From Chitinophaga sp. sic0106 (GTDB lineage Bacteria > Bacteroidota > Bacteroidia > Chitinophagales > Chitinophagaceae), in NCBI RefSeq assembly GCF_019219075.1, contig NZ_JAHUWJ010000011.1, forward strand, positions 165,437 through 229,436: 64,000 nt of DNA, given 5' to 3'. Shown here one piece after another: positions 53,473-61,776 of the stretch (positions within the stretch are counted from its first letter, which is position 1; the number at the start of each line of letters is the position of its first letter). A program made the position numbers and the translations under genes. The notes under the pieces are model-generated. The model worked only from the letters and a program-made list of their open reading frames with translations, was not told the origin of the DNA and ran no database searches.

Positions 53473-54426
53473 ATGAGATTTAGTATACTTTCATTACAGG
53501 AAGGTGGTTTTGATATTGTGGCATTGACAGACGGAAAAAGCGGTACTGCCGTAGGAATTATTCCGGCACATGGTGCTTTATTGCACACGTTTAAGGTGAA
53601 ACAGGGCAATAACACCCTCAACCTGATCGACAGCTATAAAGACCTGGCAGATATGCAGCAGGATCTTAAAAACAGCTTCAAGAATGTAAAACTAAGTCCG
53701 TACGCCTGCCGGATCAAGGATGCCCGGTATAGCTTTAACGGTAAAGACTATACGCTGGAAAAAACCATTGCTCCTGGAAATGCCATCCACGGCCTGCTGT
53801 ACAATGCTCCTTTTAAAGTGGTATCCCAGGAGGCGGATGAGGCAAAGGCTACTGTTACCCTTGCATATAGTTATAATCAGGAAGATGCAGGTTTCCCGTT
53901 TGCTTACGATTGCACGGCCACTTATACCCTGCACCCGGATAATGAGCTGCAGATCACCACTACTATAACCAGTAAAAGTGACGCAGTGATGCCCCTGATG
54001 GACGGCTGGCATCCGTATTTTTCTACCGGCACGCCGGTGGATCAGCTGGTGCTCACCTTTGCTTCCAAACAGATTGTAGAATTTGATGAGAAGCTGATCC
54101 CTACAGGAAAAGTGCTGCCTTTTACCGAGTTCAGAACGGGTAAAGGCCTGCAGGGAGTGGAGCTGGATAATTCCTTCGTGCTGGATTTTGCTGCTTCACA
54201 GCCACTGGCAGTGTTGCGCGATCCGGTGAAGAATATCAGTATCAGCTTCTATCCTTCCGCACAGTATCCGATTTTGCAGGTCTATATACCGCCGCATCGC
54301 AAAAGTATCGCCATCGAAAACCTGAGTGGTGCGCCTAATGCATTCAACAATGGTTTAGGCCTGGTAGAACTGGCCCCTGGTGCATCGCAGCAGTTTGATA
54401 CCCGCATTAAAGTGACCGCTGGATAA
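53473..54426 (+). CDS. Aldose 1-epimerase (galactose mutarotase family)
   Basis: 317-residue beta-sandwich protein that interconverts alpha and beta anomers of sugars, here presumably xylose for XylA. NAIHGLLYNAPF contains the first catalytic His, and PLMDGWHPYFSTG the second; VELDNSFVL and the C-terminal NGLGLVELAPG region follow, with the expected Glu near the end. The ATG at 53473 is preferred to an upstream TTG because the conserved fold starts shortly after it. It is the last gene of the xyl operon; a terminator follows at 54497. Confidence 0.9.
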   Translation: MRFSILSLQEGGFDIVALTDGKSGTAVGIIPAHGALLHTFKVKQGNNTLNLIDSYKDLADMQQDLKNSFKNVKLSPYACRIKDARYSFNGKDYTLEKTIAPGNAIHGLLYNAPFKVVSQEADEAKATVTLAYSYNQEDAGFPFAYDCTATYTLHPDNELQITTTITSKSDAVMPLMDGWHPYFSTGTPVDQLVLTFASKQIVEFDEKLIPTGKVLPFTEFRTGKGLQGVELDNSFVLDFAASQPLAVLRDPVKNISISFYPSAQYPILQVYIPPHRKSIAIENLSGAPNAFNNGLGLVELAPGASQQFDTRIKVTAG

Positions 54427-54496
54427 AGAGGTGTGCGGTTTTGTGGATGCCGACGTACTGCAGGTCATTAAAAAATCAAACAAAATTTTCATGCAT

Positions 54497-54538
54497 AAAA
54501 AATCCTTCCGGTCACCAGACTGGAAGGATTTTTGTTTT
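54497..54538 (+). terminator. Terminator of the xyl operon
   Basis: Long stem aaaaaatccttcc/ggaaggattttt (54497-54509 with 54522-54533), extended inwards by ccggtc/gactgg, then gttttt. Confidence 0.85.
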
Positions 54539-54637
54539 TCATAAAACTGTAATATTGTAGAGAGATATACCTGAACATATGGAGTAGCTGATATGTTGAT
54601 TGGAGTAGATAACCGTCAGGATTTAAAACCTTAATAG

Positions 54638-55354
54638 ATGATAAAGCAAATTGCCCGCATTTTGGCCTTAGGCTGTATGCTGATGTTGACCATGCAGTTC
54701 GTGCAGGCGCAGGTGGTAGTAACCGGTGTGGTGTCCGATACAAACAGGCTGGTATTACCGTACGCTACTGTTACCAACCTCACTACCGGCAAACACTCGG
54801 TGACGGACCAGGGAGGCTTTTACCGTATTAATGCTTCCCGGGGCGACCGCTTATCGGTTACATTTGTAGGATATGTATCGGATACCGTGCTGGTAACAGC
54901 CACATCCGGCAGTCAAACCATCAATATCCGGATGACGGTGACCAGTAAATTCCTCAAAGGAGTAGATATCAGTGCTAAATATTCCCCATATCAGCTGGAT
55001 TCCATGGCCCGCCGGGATCAATACGGCTATCTGCTGGACCTGCCCAACAAGCCGCTTGCCGGGGGAAATACGCCGGAAGGTGCCGGGATAGTGTTCAGCC
55101 CGATTACCCGATTCTCTAAAAAAGAAAAACAAAAACGCCAGTTTAAAGAGAATTACGAAACCATGGAGAAAGAAAAGTATATCGATTCCCGTTATACCCC
55201 TGCCTTGGTTAGTCGGGTAACTGGTTTGTCAGGCGATTCCCTGCAACATTTTATGCGTGACAACTATCCTTCATATGAAACCATGCGCAGCCTGGAAAAC
55301 AACGACCTGCTGTACTGGATAACAGATAAATATAAAAACTGGATAAAGAAATAA
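54638..55354 (+). CDS. Secreted carboxypeptidase-regulatory-like domain protein
   Basis: 238 residues. A signal peptide ends near residue 24 (QFVQAQVV). Residues about 25-105 form a carboxypeptidase-D regulatory-like beta-sandwich (VVVTGVVSDTNRLVLPYATVTNLTTGKHSVTDQGGFYRINASRGDRLSVTFVGYV), the same fold as the N-terminus of SusC proteins but without plug or barrel. The C-terminal 130 residues are charged (FSKKEKQKRQFKENYETMEKEKYIDSRYTPALV) and include a probable helix. Exported, probably to the periplasm or outer membrane inner face. Function unknown; genes of this type are frequent in Bacteroidota. Its own terminator follows. Confidence 0.75.
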   Translation: MIKQIARILALGCMLMLTMQFVQAQVVVTGVVSDTNRLVLPYATVTNLTTGKHSVTDQGGFYRINASRGDRLSVTFVGYVSDTVLVTATSGSQTINIRMTVTSKFLKGVDISAKYSPYQLDSMARRDQYGYLLDLPNKPLAGGNTPEGAGIVFSPITRFSKKEKQKRQFKENYETMEKEKYIDSRYTPALVSRVTGLSGDSLQHFMRDNYPSYETMRSLENNDLLYWITDKYKNWIKK

Positions 55355-55372
55355 GGCCACAGGCTTAAATAA

Positions 55373-55410
55373 GAAGGGTGATCAAGCGAATTGATCACCC
55401 TTTTCTTTTT
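55373..55410 (+). terminator. Terminator after the carboxypeptidase-like domain gene
   Basis: Perfect 12-bp stem aagggtgatcaa/ttgatcaccctt with a gcgaa loop and ttcttttt tail. Confidence 0.85.
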
Positions 55411-55556
55411 GGGGGTTATACCTACAAGGAGGTTTTTGGGGTTACAAACTGTGTTAACTATAAGTATTAGTCGAAAGATTAAACCCGAGGTAAACAACAT
55501 TGATGAATTTTTTTTACGTATATTAGTTTTCCCCAATTCTTTATTTATTAACCTGT

Positions 55557-56150
55557 ATGATACCCATAACAGTAAATAGTAGCAGGGACGCAGAAATCCT
55601 TGCAGGCTTACAGTTGGGCGGCCCCACAAGACGTTCTTTTGAAGAACTGCTCTATACCTCTTTTTTCTATCTCACCAGGGAGGGAGAACGTAAATATAAC
55701 CTGACCATGGATGACAGTGCCAGCGCCTATTCCGACGCAGTTATTTCTGTGATAGACAACGTGGTAGCCGGCAAATTTGAACACCGGGCCTCTCTCAAAA
55801 CTTATATTTCCCAGATTTTTTATAATAAATGTGTTGACCTGAAACGGAAAAGCGCGACTAATAAAGAGCGGGTTCATCACACCTACGACCTGGACAGCAT
55901 GATGATGATGCTTCCGGATAATGCCAGAAATGCGGTGCAGCAGCTGATAGACCATAACAACCATACCCTCCTGCGTCAAAAACTGGCGGAAATTGGTGAA
56001 AAATGTAAAGAGCTGTTGCTGCTGTTTGAAGATGGATACCCTGATCGTGAAATTGCTGCCATGCTGCATTATAACTCCGCTGAAGTCGTGAAAGTAAGCA
56101 GAAGACGATGCCTGGATAAATTAAGGGAAAAAATGCCTGGTTATGAATGA
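55557..56150 (+). CDS. ECF-like RNA polymerase sigma factor of the subtilisin/CHAT locus
   Basis: 197 residues. Region 2 is visible at about 25-100 (RRSFEELLYTSFFYLTREGERKYNL, then HRASLKTYISQIFYNKCVDLKRKS); region 4 at about 140-195 (LRQKLAEIGEKCKELLLLFEDGYPDREIAAMLHYNSAEVVKVSRRRCLDKLREKM). It is divergent from the other sigma factors of the window and starts with ATG. Its stop overlaps the next gene by eight bases, so the sigma factor and TPR membrane protein are translationally coupled, as expected for a sigma/anti-sigma pair. Confidence 0.85.
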   Translation: MIPITVNSSRDAEILAGLQLGGPTRRSFEELLYTSFFYLTREGERKYNLTMDDSASAYSDAVISVIDNVVAGKFEHRASLKTYISQIFYNKCVDLKRKSATNKERVHHTYDLDSMMMMLPDNARNAVQQLIDHNNHTLLRQKLAEIGEKCKELLLLFEDGYPDREIAAMLHYNSAEVVKVSRRRCLDKLREKMPGYE

Positions 56151-56859
56151 GCAACTACATTACATCGATGATTACTTTACCGGAGCATTAGGGCCGGAAG
56201 AAAAAGCGGCGTTTGAACAGCGCTGCACTACTGACCAGGAATTTGCCCGGGAGGTAGCTTTCTACCTCAGTGCCCGCAGCGTAATAAAAGAAGAAGTACA
56301 TCAACATAAAGCGGCAGCTTTTAAAAAAATGCCGGTGAGCATGGTCGCGGTTAAACGTCCCGTTGGGCGCTACCTGGCGGCAGCAGCCACGTTGCTGCTG
56401 CTGGTAATTGCCGGCTGGTTGTATTTCAGCAAATCACCAGCACCGTCAAAACTTGCGGACGGCTATATCAAAGAAAATCTGCGTGAACTAAGTGTGACCA
56501 TGAGCAGTGAAGGCGATAGCCTGCAAACCGGTATTGCCGCCTATAATAAAGGTGACTATGATACCGCCGAAAAAATATTCACCACGCTGACCAACACCGC
56601 ATCTGTAAAAACAGATGCCATCAAATACCTTGGCATCGTATACCTTGTTACCAAACGTTATGATATGGCAATCGCGCAGTTTGATCTGCTAACACAGATC
56701 CCGCTGTATGCCAACCCCGGACCATTTTACAAAGCACTGGCATTGTTACAACGCGGCACCCCTGAAGACTTACAGCTCGCCAAAAAGTTATTACTGGAAG
56801 TTAAGAACAACCAGCTGCCCGGCAGCAAATACGCTACCGACTGGCTGAACAAACTTTAA
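56143..56859 (+). CDS. Single-pass membrane protein with TPR region, probable anti-sigma factor
   Basis: 238 residues. The cytoplasmic N-terminus (MNEQLHYIDDYFTGALGPEEKAAFEQRCTTDQEFAREV) has the helical layout of Bacteroidota anti-sigma factors without zinc ligands. A membrane helix at about 77-95 (YLAAAATLLLLVIAGWLYF) leads to a periplasmic region of two to three tetratricopeptide-like repeats (IAAYNKGDYDTAEKIFTTLT, AIKYLGIVYLVTKRYDMAIAQFDLL). It overlaps the sigma gene by eight bases and lies two bases before the subtilisin gene. It is inferred to hold the sigma factor and sense a periplasmic partner, possibly the TPR-CHAT protein downstream. Confidence 0.78.
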   Translation: MNEQLHYIDDYFTGALGPEEKAAFEQRCTTDQEFAREVAFYLSARSVIKEEVHQHKAAAFKKMPVSMVAVKRPVGRYLAAAATLLLLVIAGWLYFSKSPAPSKLADGYIKENLRELSVTMSSEGDSLQTGIAAYNKGDYDTAEKIFTTLTNTASVKTDAIKYLGIVYLVTKRYDMAIAQFDLLTQIPLYANPGPFYKALALLQRGTPEDLQLAKKLLLEVKNNQLPGSKYATDWLNKL

Positions 56860-56861
56860 TC

Positions 56862-58271
56862 ATGAAACCTCGAAATCTGCTATTACTATTGCTGATAATT
56901 GCGATTATCATTGTACTGTTTTTGCTGCGTCGCTGTAAGGAACCAGTGCTTGTTACTAAAATTACGCGTACGGATAGCGCCTATGCATCGCCACCATACC
57001 GCAAGAACCAATTGGTATTGATCTTTAAACATACCCCCACTGCTGCGGAGCGTACCCGCATAAAAGACAGTATGCACCACTACGGTATCGATACTACGAA
57101 GATACAGGTAAAGGGATGCCCCAACTGTACAGACATGCCCGTGGAACTCTGGAATGCACCCGGCATTGAAACCTACGTTTTCGCTGACCCGGTAAGAGGC
57201 GGCACTACTACCGGTACCGGCTCCCAAGGTCAGGGCGAAGACACCTCTTCTTACTATTCACCGAATTTCATCTTCCAGATGCCTCCTGACAGGGATGCTA
57301 AGGAGCCTGCACAGATTACAAAAATGGTATCCCGCCGGTTCAACAACAAAGGCACACCGGTGCGGGTAGCCATTCTTGACACCGGACTGGATGAAGCCTT
57401 ACTGAACGCTGGCTACACCTGGAAAAACCCGCTTGAAACGGCTGGCAATAACAACGATGATGATGGCAACTGCATGAAAGATGATGTGGTGGGTTGGAAT
57501 TTTGCGAACAATAATGCAGATGTCAGAGACGATCATCCGGGCCGCCATGGTAGCCACATCGCGCTGTTTATCCTGAATGAATTCCAGCGGGACAGCGCTA
57601 ACGCACTCCAACTGATGATCCTGAAAACGCACGACCAAAAAGCAGAAGGAGATATGTTTGGTACCATGTGTGCTATCGGTTACGCCGTGAGTCACCAGGC
57701 TAACATAATCAATGCCTCCTGGGGCTATTACAGCGGGTACAAATCCAATCCTTACCGGCCACTGGATTCAATGATCACCACCGTGCTGGCACAAAAAGGA
57801 ATCCTGTTCATTACCTCCGCAGGTAACCGCTCTGCCGCCGCTGATGATAGCGCCATTAAAGCAGGACTCAGCGAGGCCGACTTACGCGACCTCACTAAAC
57901 ATAACATGTACCCGGCCTGTTTTAATAACATCGGCAGCAACGTAATAGTGGCTACCACGGTAAATGATACGGCTGTAAGTCCTACGCAAAACTTCGCTTC
58001 GCGATATGTGGATATTGGTGTGAAAGCGGATATTTCAGAAAATGGAATGCAGCAATTCAGGGTACCGCTGATGCTGAATAACAGCTACATATCAGGCTCC
58101 TCATTTGCTACGGCTATAGTCACCGGGCGGATTGCGGCTATGTGTCCGGTGAGTATGTATGTTCCTCAGCTGAAGAAAGAAACTTTCCTTAACGCAAGGG
58201 AAGTGAGTGCATCAAAAAACGAAATGATTAAAGAGAAAGTAAAAGAAGGCAGATATATTATTCACAACTAA
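56862..58271 (+). CDS. Membrane-anchored subtilisin-like serine protease (S8)
   Basis: 469 residues. An N-terminal hydrophobic helix (residues 5-22) without a cleavage site or lipobox should anchor the protein in the inner membrane with the protease domain in the periplasm. Residues about 45-110 look like an inhibitor-type prodomain (QLVLIFKHTPTAAERTRIKDSMHHYG). The catalytic triad is Asp173 (VAILDTGLD), His229 (HPGRHGSHIA) and Ser414 (SGSSFATA); the oxyanion Asn322 is in TSAGN. It sits two bases behind the TPR anti-sigma candidate and 40 bases before the CHAT gene. It could cleave the anti-sigma factor or process a locus-encoded target (inference). Confidence 0.9.
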   Translation: MKPRNLLLLLLIIAIIIVLFLLRRCKEPVLVTKITRTDSAYASPPYRKNQLVLIFKHTPTAAERTRIKDSMHHYGIDTTKIQVKGCPNCTDMPVELWNAPGIETYVFADPVRGGTTTGTGSQGQGEDTSSYYSPNFIFQMPPDRDAKEPAQITKMVSRRFNNKGTPVRVAILDTGLDEALLNAGYTWKNPLETAGNNNDDDGNCMKDDVVGWNFANNNADVRDDHPGRHGSHIALFILNEFQRDSANALQLMILKTHDQKAEGDMFGTMCAIGYAVSHQANIINASWGYYSGYKSNPYRPLDSMITTVLAQKGILFITSAGNRSAAADDSAIKAGLSEADLRDLTKHNMYPACFNNIGSNVIVATTVNDTAVSPTQNFASRYVDIGVKADISENGMQQFRVPLMLNNSYISGSSFATAIVTGRIAAMCPVSMYVPQLKKETFLNAREVSASKNEMIKEKVKEGRYIIHN

Positions 58272-58311
58272 ACAGTAGTATATAAGGCATAACCTGATAA
58301 ATACTATTGCG

Positions 58312-61041
58312 ATGATGCGCAGGCAGCTGATGATAATCTGCTGCCTGGCTACTTATTTCCATGCCGGCGCACAGTGCCCTGCCCGTCAAACCCTGATGCA
58401 GGCTGTGATAGCGGTGGAGCAAAGTGCTGATGACAACAATAGTAAAATTCATCAGCTGGATTCTTTGCTGGCCATACAAAAACGTTGTTATAAGGTGAAA
58501 GACAGCGTGTATGCACGCATCGTTCACCGAATGGGAAATATTTATCACCTGCAGCAATCGTGGGATAACGCTATTGCCTATACGAAAGATGCCATTGCCG
58601 TCAATAGCACCGCCAAAGACCGGCAGGAGCCTTTCCTGGTCAACAGCTACTTCAACCTGGGACTGTTTTACGATAAGCTGTATCTCTATGAGGAGTCGTA
58701 TCATTATTTCGACAGCTGCATCCTTTTAGGTATCCGCTTTCCGGAGAAAACAGCTATCGCACTGCTGGCATTTGAAAGATCAGCCTTTTCACTTTACAAC
58801 AACGGGCAATACCAGCAGGCAAAAAACATTGCCGAACTGGGCTACAGGGTGGCGCATAGCGTCAGGAATAGTTTGTCGGAAATAGCGCTGATGGCACAGA
58901 AAGCACAGGCCATGGTTGCCCTGGAAGATACCGCTGCCGGTGGCGTGATTCGCCAGGCCATCGCTATGCTCACGCCCACTACACCAGAAGTCTACAAAAT
59001 AGTTTGTTATACCGTATATGCGGCGGTTTGTGGAAAACTCAGGCAGGAAAAGGAAGCGGTCCGCTGGTACCGCCAGGTGCTGCGCTGGAATGAAGCAGCT
59101 GCCCGCTGGAGCGACTGTGCCAGGAATACGCTCGACCTGGGTAATTTTTACCTGGACATCCACCAGCCGGCGCAGGCCATGCAATGCTACCGCCAAGGCG
59201 TGCAGTTTGCCATAAAATCGGCTGATCCCTATGTGCTGGCAGGTGTATATAATAATATTGGCTCCGCCTGCTGGAACCTTAAAAAGTACCGGGAGGCATT
59301 GGTCAACTACCAGCTGGGACTTACTACACTGCCGGTTAACTTTAAGGACCCGGCTATCACTGCGAATCCCGGCTATGACCGGCTTCGCCTGGTAAACAAT
59401 AACTACTTCGTATACACGCTGCTGAGTAATAAGGCTGAATCGTTAATGGAAATTTACCGCAGTACCGGGGAGCAGCAATGGGGGAAGGCGGCGTTACAAA
59501 CGTTTATGATTGCAGACTTGTCAGTGGACCTGATGCGCTGGAAACAATCCGGGGAGCCGACCCAGCTGTACTGGCGTAACCGCACGCGTAAGATGTATGC
59601 GCAGGCGATAGAGGTAAGTTACCTCCTGCAGGATGCTAACGCAGCCTGCCATTTTTTTGAGAAGAGTCGCGCCGTATTGCTGAATGATAAACTAAATGAG
59701 TTAGGTGCCCGCCGGCTGTTGCCAGCGGCAGCGGCAGCGGAGGAGCAGCAACTGCGTATCCGCGTGAATGCCATGCAGCAGCAGCTTGCCATGGAAACGG
59801 CTGGTACGCCGGCATACGAGGAGGCATCGCAACAACTTTTCCGGGAAGAGAAAGGGTTGGAGCGGTTTATTGCAGGGTTGGAACAGCGGCACCCGGGATA
59901 TTACCGGTATAAGTATGATACCAGCGCAGCCACGCCTGCGTTGATCCGTAAGCAGTTGCTGGCGGCGGATCAGGAGCTGGTGAGCTATTTTATGGCCGAC
60001 AGCTTGGCATACGTGCTGCAGGTTACTGTGCAGGGAGCACGTTTATACAAATTGCCTTATGTGAAAAAGGACGTGGAAGATTTGCTTGAAACAATGGATC
60101 AGCGGGCATTTACTACAACGGCGTATAGTCGTTATCGTGAGTTGTCATACAAAGTGTACAAGCAGTTGTTTGCGCCGCTGCAATTACCAGGCAAAAGGGT
60201 CATTATTTCCGGTGATGAATATTTTATTCCCTTCGAAGCCTTGTTAACGGATACTTTGGCGCATAACAGTTACCTGTTGCGTAAGCATGCGTTTAGTTAC
60301 ACGTATGCCGCTGGTTCTTTGCTGAAGCAGCAGCGGGCCATGGGCAGGGCAGTGTATCCTTTTTTGGGAATAGCGCCGGTGGAATATGCGGCGGACTTAC
60401 AGTTGCAGCCATTGCCTGGTGCAGCAGCATCGGTGGGCCGGATACGGAAAGACTATAATAAAGGACGCGTTTTAACCGGTACCAAAGCTAACCGGGATAA
60501 TTTCCTGGAGCAGTTACCGCGCAGCAGTGTGGTACAGTTGTATACCCATGCCAGCGCGGCAGGTACAGAGCCGGTGCTTTACCTGGCGGATACCAGCTTG
60601 CGTTTGCCTGAAATAGGGTTATTGGAAGACACTGTTACCGCGCTGATCATACTATCGTCCTGTGAGTCAGGTACAGGGAAATTGGCCAGGGGAGAGGGGG
60701 TGCTGAGCCTGGGCAGGGCCTTCAGCATGGCAGGTATACCGGCGGTAATCACCTCGCTGTGGAAGATCGATAACAATGCTACATATGAACTCACAGAAAA
60801 GCTCCACGATGCGCTGGCACATGGTATGCCTAAGGATATAGCTTTACAACAGGCCAAACTGGCTTATCTGGATGGACAGGAACGGGACCGGCAATTGCCC
60901 TATTATTGGGCTTCCGCGGTATTGATTGGGGATGCTGCTGCTGTGAAAGGGCCCGCACCAAAAGGGTTTCCGTATGGTTATGTACTGATCGGGTTGTTTT
61001 TCCTCATCCTGGTAGTGGTGTTATTGCGAAAATATTTTTAA
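58312..61041 (+). CDS. TPR-CHAT caspase-like protease with C-terminal membrane anchor
   Basis: 909 residues. A signal peptide (MMRRQLMIICCLATYFHAGAQ) exports the protein. Residues about 50-450 contain several tetratricopeptide-like repeats (for example DSVYARIVHRMGNIYHLQQSWDNAIAYTKDAI, and AGVYNNIGSACWNLKKYREALVNYQLG). A helical linker follows, and residues about 600-880 form a CHAT domain: the catalytic pair is His746 (VQLYTHASA) and Cys784 (IILSSCESGTGKLARGEGVLSLGRAF), with the usual SLWKIDNNAT motif behind. A membrane helix at about 886-905 and a short basic tail (LRKYF) end the protein. It is thus inferred to face the periplasm, tethered to the inner membrane. It closes the sigma-TPR-subtilisin-CHAT locus. 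Confidence 0.9.
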   Translation: MMRRQLMIICCLATYFHAGAQCPARQTLMQAVIAVEQSADDNNSKIHQLDSLLAIQKRCYKVKDSVYARIVHRMGNIYHLQQSWDNAIAYTKDAIAVNSTAKDRQEPFLVNSYFNLGLFYDKLYLYEESYHYFDSCILLGIRFPEKTAIALLAFERSAFSLYNNGQYQQAKNIAELGYRVAHSVRNSLSEIALMAQKAQAMVALEDTAAGGVIRQAIAMLTPTTPEVYKIVCYTVYAAVCGKLRQEKEAVRWYRQVLRWNEAAARWSDCARNTLDLGNFYLDIHQPAQAMQCYRQGVQFAIKSADPYVLAGVYNNIGSACWNLKKYREALVNYQLGLTTLPVNFKDPAITANPGYDRLRLVNNNYFVYTLLSNKAESLMEIYRSTGEQQWGKAALQTFMIADLSVDLMRWKQSGEPTQLYWRNRTRKMYAQAIEVSYLLQDANAACHFFEKSRAVLLNDKLNELGARRLLPAAAAAEEQQLRIRVNAMQQQLAMETAGTPAYEEASQQLFREEKGLERFIAGLEQRHPGYYRYKYDTSAATPALIRKQLLAADQELVSYFMADSLAYVLQVTVQGARLYKLPYVKKDVEDLLETMDQRAFTTTAYSRYRELSYKVYKQLFAPLQLPGKRVIISGDEYFIPFEALLTDTLAHNSYLLRKHAFSYTYAAGSLLKQQRAMGRAVYPFLGIAPVEYAADLQLQPLPGAAASVGRIRKDYNKGRVLTGTKANRDNFLEQLPRSSVVQLYTHASAAGTEPVLYLADTSLRLPEIGLLEDTVTALIILSSCESGTGKLARGEGVLSLGRAFSMAGIPAVITSLWKIDNNATYELTEKLHDALAHGMPKDIALQQAKLAYLDGQERDRQLPYYWASAVLIGDAAAVKGPAPKGFPYGYVLIGLFFLILVVVLLRKYF

Positions 61042-61054
61042 ATTTTGTTTCCCT

Positions 61055-61068
61055 GGGAGATGTTAATG
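61055..61068 (+). repeat. Copy of the GGGAGATGTTAATG box
   Basis: Fourteen bases identical to 28480-28493, 13 bases behind the CHAT gene stop. It may be the end of a decayed repeat, as no inverted partner is visible. Confidence 0.4.
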
Positions 61069-61117
61069 CCGACAAATTGGGTGGTGAATTTATTTCAATA
61101 CCCCAAATTATACTACA

Positions 61118-61624
61118 ATGGCAAACCTAGATTTCTCCTCAAAAAGCGCTTTGCTGGAATCAGTAGCCCACAACTTTGTGAATGGTGAGTTTACCACCAT
61201 GCGTTTAGATCCTGAACCTGTTCCATGGACCATCGAGAACGTGGTGCGTAAATATGGTGCGCTGGGACTTGCGGCGCTGCATAATCCTGCTATCTGGGAT
61301 GTAATTATCCCCCGTGGTCCGGTTCAAACTATTGGCTCTTCGAAAGAGATATTTGCAAAAGCGGTGGCTGGTGATATGATTACACAGGCCCAGGAAAAGG
61401 GTGGTAGTGCAGGCGCTAAGTTTGTTACCCAGCTCACAGATGAACTTTGCCCACGCCCGGTTAAAATTCCTCCAAAACCCAAAGGTCCTTTTGATGAAAC
61501 AGTATTATTTGTAATGGGCCGGGAATTAAAAGTGGCAGCAGCCGGTATGCAGAAGGGTGAGCTTAAAACTTCTCTGGAAGCGGCTTCACAACGATTTTTT
61601 GATGCAGCTACCGCTATAGGTTAA
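61118..61624 (+). CDS. Hypothetical protein downstream of the CHAT gene
   Basis: 168 residues without signal peptide or membrane helix. I do not recognise a family. It is rich in Ala, Pro and Gly, with the segments VVRKYGALGLAALHNPAIWDVIIPRGP, PRPVKIPPKPKGPFDETVLF and a C-terminal helix (GELKTSLEAASQRFFDAATAIG). The proline-rich middle could be an exposed linker, which would suit a protease substrate, but there is no direct evidence. The gene is 76 bases behind the CHAT gene on the same strand and ends 84 bases before a palindromic terminator, so it may belong to that operon. Confidence 0.65.
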   Translation: MANLDFSSKSALLESVAHNFVNGEFTTMRLDPEPVPWTIENVVRKYGALGLAALHNPAIWDVIIPRGPVQTIGSSKEIFAKAVAGDMITQAQEKGGSAGAKFVTQLTDELCPRPVKIPPKPKGPFDETVLFVMGRELKVAAAGMQKGELKTSLEAASQRFFDAATAIG

Positions 61625-61708
61625 TGGCTGCAAACTTATTCCACCGTAATCCTGATAAAATGTATTACTACGGAAACGTGTTGCTTTAAAGAATATACCG
61701 GATACACA

Positions 61709-61750
61709 TAAACGAAAAGGTCCTGCAACGTTGCAGGACCTTTTCGTTTA
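61709..61750. terminator. Perfect 42-bp palindrome, bidirectional terminator
   Basis: Every base of 61709-61729 is complementary to its mirror in 61730-61750. The stem carries A4 on one side and T4 on the other, and it lies between convergent genes ending at 61624 (plus) and 61777 (minus), so it should stop both. Confidence 0.85.
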
Positions 61751-61776
61751 TTTTTCATTACTCAGTTATCGAATTA

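Noticed and set aside
53440..53473. TTG start 11 codons upstream for the aldose epimerase
   Set aside because: The extra residues (MTILYANKTGT) are not family-like, and an ATG at 53473 precedes the first conserved strand.
55557..61041. Bacterial gasdermin locus
   Set aside because: Subtilisin and CHAT proteases recall such loci, but no gasdermin-sized pore-forming protein is present; the 168-residue neighbour shows no likeness.
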